64,000 bases of DNA. Origin: Orbilia blumenaviensis. Lineage: Eukaryota > Ascomycota > Orbiliomycetes > Orbiliales > Orbiliaceae. The notes beneath the pieces were generated by a model. That model ran no database searches. It was not told the DNA's origin and worked only from the letters and a program-made list of their open reading frames with translations. The stretch spans positions 3,534,001 to 3,598,000 of the forward strand of contig JAVHNS010000003.1 of NCBI GenBank assembly GCA_036872755.1, given 5' to 3'. The stretch's first letter is position 1, and the number at the start of each line of letters is the position of its first letter. The position numbers and the translations under genes are program-made. Below are positions 60,470 through 64,000 of the stretch, piece by piece.

Positions 60470-61390
60470 ATGTCTCTAAATCCCAAATCTGAAAATATTA
60501 AATACCAAATCGTTTACAGCTCACAAAATTCTTTTACAAACAATACTGGGACAATCATTAATAGTGCAATTAACCCTGAATTACTAACCAAGACTCCAAA
60601 ACGTGCCCATTTCTCTAAGCAACTCATGAAAGGCGACGACAACAACGACAATGATGATGGGCCTTACAGCTCTTTTATTAAATATTGTAAAATAGAGTAT
60701 GCTTAACATTTAACCCTTAAGCTTGAGGATATAAATCGTGTTTTAGTTACTGAATTTAGTCTGATTGTTTTAGAAAATAATTAGGCTGTATTTTATAATA
60801 TGATGTACAAGTGTGCTTAAAAGTGGAAAAGGAACTGGCAAAGGGAAATTTTAGCAGTCGCGGCAGAAATGGTAAGACTCTAATAACTCTGATATTCCTA
60901 AATACATTTAAATAATATATAAAAAATAACATTAACATTATACTAAATTCAAAATATAATCAAAAAACAAAAGAACATGTTAAAACATTCAACTAAAAAC
61001 AAGAAACATCTTTTTTTTACCCACAAATTCCATCTTCAAGATATATCTATATTATTTGGCTTTATTGCTAAAGTTGTTAATTACGATAGTAATAATTGAA
61101 TTAAGCAACCTAACATTTTAGAGAAGTTCACTAAAATAATTAGGAACAACCTTTTCTATTTAATATATAATACAAGAAAGTATCTGGTAGAGAACAAGTC
61201 TGATACCAGCTTCCTTGGGCTTTATGAAGATTTTTGTAAAATTGGGGAACAGTTTTATAATAAAGACTTTACTCTTCTTTATGCCCTTCGTGCTCCGGTC
61301 TCTGCCTAATGTTACAAAAAAGTGAAAGTTCCCCGCCTCCTGGACTATATTGTCGTCACTGACCTTCCTACTACTGCCCTCAAACACTAA
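60470..61390 (+). pseudogene. Second decayed gene of the large element
   Basis: The frame opens at an ATG in a good context and reads MSLNPKSENIKYQIVYSSQN, then an Asp/Asn run, then LTLKLEDINRVLVTEFSLIV, broken by three stops (TAA, TAG, TAA) that each fit a mutated CAA or CAG. It ends at a GTAAGA donor at 60872. After an AT-rich intron whose acceptor I cannot place, a second coding part runs to 61390 and includes NILEKFTKIIRNNLFYLIYN and YEDFCKIGEQFYNKDFTLLY, with two more broken codons. I recognise no domain. Coding character on both sides of a good donor supports a former two-exon gene. Confidence 0.5.
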
Positions 61391-61466
61391 AAACCTTTCT
61401 TTTTTTCTTCTTCTTTTTCTTCTTCCTTTTTTTTTTTCTTTTTCTTCTTCTTTTCTTCTTCTTTTT
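61391..61466. repeat. TTC/CTT-rich tract
   Basis: A long pyrimidine stretch of CTTTTT and TTCTTC units directly after the second decayed gene. Confidence 0.8.
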
Positions 61467-61861
61467 TAGTACTTGAACGTAAGCTTTATTATTTATTTCA
61501 TATTTTCTATTATTGCATTGATCCTGAATTTTAATATTGTTACAGTTAGTGCTGGAATTTTTATTACTATTACTATTACCTCTTTCTTTTTTTTTTTGTT
61601 CTTGGTTCTTGGTTCCTGGTTTTTGGTTCTTTTTCTCTTTTTTTATTATAGAAAATAATACCATAATTTTTAATGCTTCAAACTACAGAACTAATGGAGT
61701 CCCAAGATCCTGGGACTTACAGGCCTGGATTTGGTGACGCTGTGTGCATGCATGTGAAGGGAGCGCGTAGCTGATACATCAGAAATCATAAAAGGTGAAG
61801 GAGGTATTTCCATAATTATAATACAATGCTTTAAAGTCTTAAGCTAAACTACTGTAATAAT

Positions 61862-62030
61862 AAAATGCTTTGCCAGTACCTCAAGATGAAATGCTTTGCC
61901 GATATCTCAAGATAAAATGTTTTGCCGGTGTCTCAAAATGCATCGATGAAATGCTTTGCCAGTGTCTCAAGATGCATCAATGAAATGCTTTGCCAGTGTC
62001 TCGAGATGAAATGCTTTACTGGTGTCTCAA
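61862..62030. repeat. Minisatellite, six diverged units of 25-34 bp
   Basis: Units of the form ATGAAATGCTTTGCCAGT followed by GTCTCAAG, two of them with an extra ATGCATC. The array ends exactly where the acidic minus-strand decayed frame has its stop. Confidence 0.85.
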
Positions 62031-62431
62031 AGCTCTTCATCGTTGGTTTCATCCTCATCCTCGGTCTCCTCATCTTCAGCCTCCTCGTTAACTTCCACCT
62101 CCTTGTTATTACTTCTTATATTGGATCCTCTGCTTTTAGATACATTCTGGATCTCGAAGGAAACACGTTCATTAACATATGTCTCGCCTTCTTATTGCTA
62201 GAAGTGGGTAGATAGAATAGTTCCTTTGATAACGATTCTGGTATTCAATTGAGCTACAAAAATATTTCTATCCATATTCTGCACCTACCCAACAAAGGCA
62301 CCAGTATTTTTATCTGTTATGGCAATCTTATTTAAAACCCAATTGTAGCCGTTGGTGTTAGGGACGAAGGGTTGGAAAAGTATTTCCTGACGGATTACAG
62401 GATATTGATATTTTTGAGGATGTGAATGCAT
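62027..62431 (-). pseudogene. Third decayed frame of the large element, with acidic C-terminus
   Basis: From an ATG at 62431 the minus strand reads about 134 codons, including MHSHPQKYQYPVIRQEILFQ, NTNGYNWVLNKIAITDKNTG and QLNTRIVIKGTILSTHF, broken by one TAG and by a TAG/TAA pair near the middle, all explicable by RIP. It ends in a strongly acidic stretch (EVEVNEEAEDEETEDEDETN) and a TGA that touches the minisatellite. It may be one exon of a larger gene. No family is recognised. Confidence 0.45.
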
Positions 62432-62724
62432 GTTGTCAGGGTGGTCTAAAGGTATCTAACTTAGTTATAATCTCATACAGAATTTTGGTCAACTACAATT
62501 TTAATTATTCTTACAGATGTAGGCAATATTGCCTAAAAACAATTGGCTAGTAGAAGGAGAGGGTTGGTAAACAACCATAGAAAGATTACGGTGCCAGCGA
62601 TCTATCAGACATTATATACGGTATTAATATCAAGTTAGTTTAATCTATCATACGCATGTATATGAAGTTAAGTAATATGGATTTACAATCAGGAATTTAT
62701 ATCTTACACCTTGATATTGTGATT

Positions 62725-62810
62725 ATGATGATGGTGCTGGTGTTGGTATTGATGTTGATGTTGATGTTGATGATGTGCTGTTGTTGGTATTGACGTTGAT
62801 GTTGATGTTG
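62725..62810. repeat. GATGTT/GGTGTT-type microsatellite
   Basis: Imperfect array of GATGTT, GGTATT and GATGAT units. Confidence 0.75.
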
Positions 62811-62918
62811 AAGGTATCGATGTTGCTGTTTACTTAGGCCTGGGCTTTGAGGGTTATGATACCTTTAGGCTCCTACCTCTAGAGATGTGTAGCACATAGT
62901 ACTTGATCACATTCTCCA

Positions 62919-63170
62919 GGACGCCTTATATTCCAAAGGCAAATTAGAAACACATTACTAAGTTAAGTTACCTCACAAACATATTTAATTTATAAAGCGT
63001 CCAATAAACGTGGCATCAGATCATTTAAGGCATTGAAAGCTAATATCGTTTGAAATTAATGAGTATATCAAATTTTAACGCAACTTATAACAGTAAATCA
63101 CATTCAGAATCGTCCTATTTTGTAAGCAACCCAAAAATTAAAGGCGTCGTTGTTTTCAAGACGCCTTAGT
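62919..63170. repeat. Right subterminal motif cluster
   Basis: GGACGCCTTATA at 62919, AAGGCGTCG at 63141 and GACGCCTTAG near 63160, with a further AAGGCGATT near 63223. They match the GGCGCCTTA motifs at the left end and support a single element between them. Confidence 0.45.
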
Positions 63171-63329
63171 TACAAAGGGTGTCTCCGTATCTAGGTCATT
63201 GGTTCATTTACAGCTACATTTTCATTTAAGGCGATTTTAAATACATTTAAGCCACCTTCACGTAAAAATTTGTCTTATCATAATGAGTTGCCCAGGGGTC
63301 ACGATAAAGGTGCCTCCAAAAGCACAACA

Positions 63330-63344
63330 AAATCCCCTACGGTA
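63330..63344 (-). repeat. Right terminal inverted repeat core
   Basis: AAATCCCCTACGGTA; exact reverse complement of 45513-45527. Confidence 0.6.
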
Positions 63345-63881
63345 CCATTCGGCAGTTGATGGAAATTCGCGGCCCGTGAAATATGTCTATTAAGCCACCA
63401 ACATGCAACACAAGCAATATCATGTTATAGCCGAAGAGCTCTGGCTGTGTGTGCAGGGTGATACGGGGTGAAGGGGTAGGACTTATAAATTTGTTGGGTG
63501 AAGGCATGATAGGGTGCGGTTGGAGCCCTCGTTAAACTGATTAACATGGAACAATATACGGCACTGAAGCCCTAGCCGAAGGCAATCACCCGCTATGTTT
63601 TAATGTTTGTGTTAAAACACCTTACAATTGTGGATCTTAATATTTGCGATGTGGTTTACAATTGATTTGGTGCGATTGTGCGCAAAGCCGGGTTCTACAT
63701 TTTCACTGCCTTGTATACATGTAACAGAATGATCCCTGGAACAGTGGAGGTTCCTCTGATCGTTTACTGCGAAAGAGATGTTTCTTAATATTTGGTCTAC
63801 TCGAGGTCTAGGGCTTGGATCATGGTATTCCCGAGCCGAAATAGTAGCTTTGGAAGTCAGTGACCTAAGAAGCAGAACGCC
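63345..63881. other. Flank beyond the large element
   Basis: About 540 bases of normal composition between the element's right end and the stop of a minus-strand gene. It probably holds that gene's 3' untranslated region. Confidence 0.45.
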
Positions 63882-64000
63882 CTACCAGACCACACTTAGG
63901 AAGCTTTCGATAGTGTCGAAGGAATAGTCTGGGAAGATCTGATTCCAGTCACCGGGGATGTCCCATGCTCCTTTGGTGCTGCTCAGAAGAATCCCAATCG
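63882..64000 (-). CDS. C-terminal end of a gene that continues past the window
   Basis: The last 38 codons of a minus-strand frame, ending TAG at 63882. It reads STKGAWDIPGDWNQIFPDYS followed by FDTIESFLSVVW. The composition (Trp, Asp, Pro, Phe) is protein-like and the frame is open to the window edge. I cannot assign a family from so little sequence. Return to normal GC content here fits a host gene outside the element. Confidence 0.45.
   Translation of the reverse strand, partial: IGILLSSTKGAWDIPGDWNQIFPDYSFDTIESFLSVVW

Larger units (their letters stand above)
45513..63344. mobile_element. Large degenerate element with terminal inverted repeats, holding a nested LTR retrotransposon
   Basis: The sequence TACCGTAGGGGATTT at 45513-45527 is matched exactly, inverted, at 63330-63344. 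A looser inverted match continues inward for about 20 bases. The outer TA fits a TA target duplication, with CCGTAGGGG as the true terminus. Both ends carry several copies of a GRCGCCTTA or AAGGCGYC motif, as expected of subterminal transposase-binding repeats. At least three coding regions lie inside, all broken by stops of the kind RIP makes (CAA to TAA, CAG to TAG). Removing the 9.2-kb LTR element leaves about 8.6 kb. The class is unknown: TA duplications fit Tc1/mariner-like elements, but the size and gene number do not. The boundaries also coincide with the change in base composition. The single-element reading is inference. Confidence 0.5.

Overview
The window reads as nuclear DNA of a filamentous ascomycete (Pezizomycotina). 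Genes carry short GT-AG introns (about 40 to 365 nt) with CTAAC/CTAAT-like branch sites. There is a large secretome with fungal CBM1 modules, and one AT-rich block shows the C-to-T and G-to-A signature of repeat-induced point mutation (RIP). The plant cell-wall enzymes suggest a plant-associated species, perhaps a leotiomycete; that rank is inference only. All spliced models were built by eye. Every one closes in frame, but none is supported by transcripts.

Left part (0.6-14.2 kb). Three consecutive minus-strand genes (612-2574, 3054-4343, 5095-6683) form a tandem family of unrecognised secreted proteins. Each has a signal-peptide exon that ends in phase 1, directly before a Leu-Cys pair. Next come two tandem J-domain genes (7340-8609, 9737-10907) with the same J-domain intron and the same C-terminal three-CxxC motif, then a BTB protein and a small secreted protein.

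Middle (14.2-37.4 kb). This part is gene-poor and rich in secreted proteins: an AT-hook protein, an orphan secreted protein, a one-pass membrane protein, an AA9 lytic polysaccharide monooxygenase with CBM1, a subtilisin-like protein whose catalytic positions are all replaced, a PL9-type pectate lyase with CBM1, a small secreted protein with a Kex2-like site, and a thioredoxin with an atypical CGYC centre.

Phosphate pair (38.3-43.1 kb). A mitochondrial phosphate carrier and a PHO-4/Pho89-type phosphate permease lie side by side on the plus strand. CACGTG boxes precede both.

Right part (45.5-63.3 kb). An apparent 17.8-kb element has a 15-bp inverted terminal match (including a TA duplication) and subterminal GRCGCCTTA motifs at both ends. 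It holds at least three decayed coding regions with CAA/CAG-to-stop type breaks. One of these is split by a 9.2-kb LTR retrotransposon (558-bp LTRs, 5-bp target duplication) that RIP has reduced to nearly pure A+T. A further minus-strand gene enters at the right edge.
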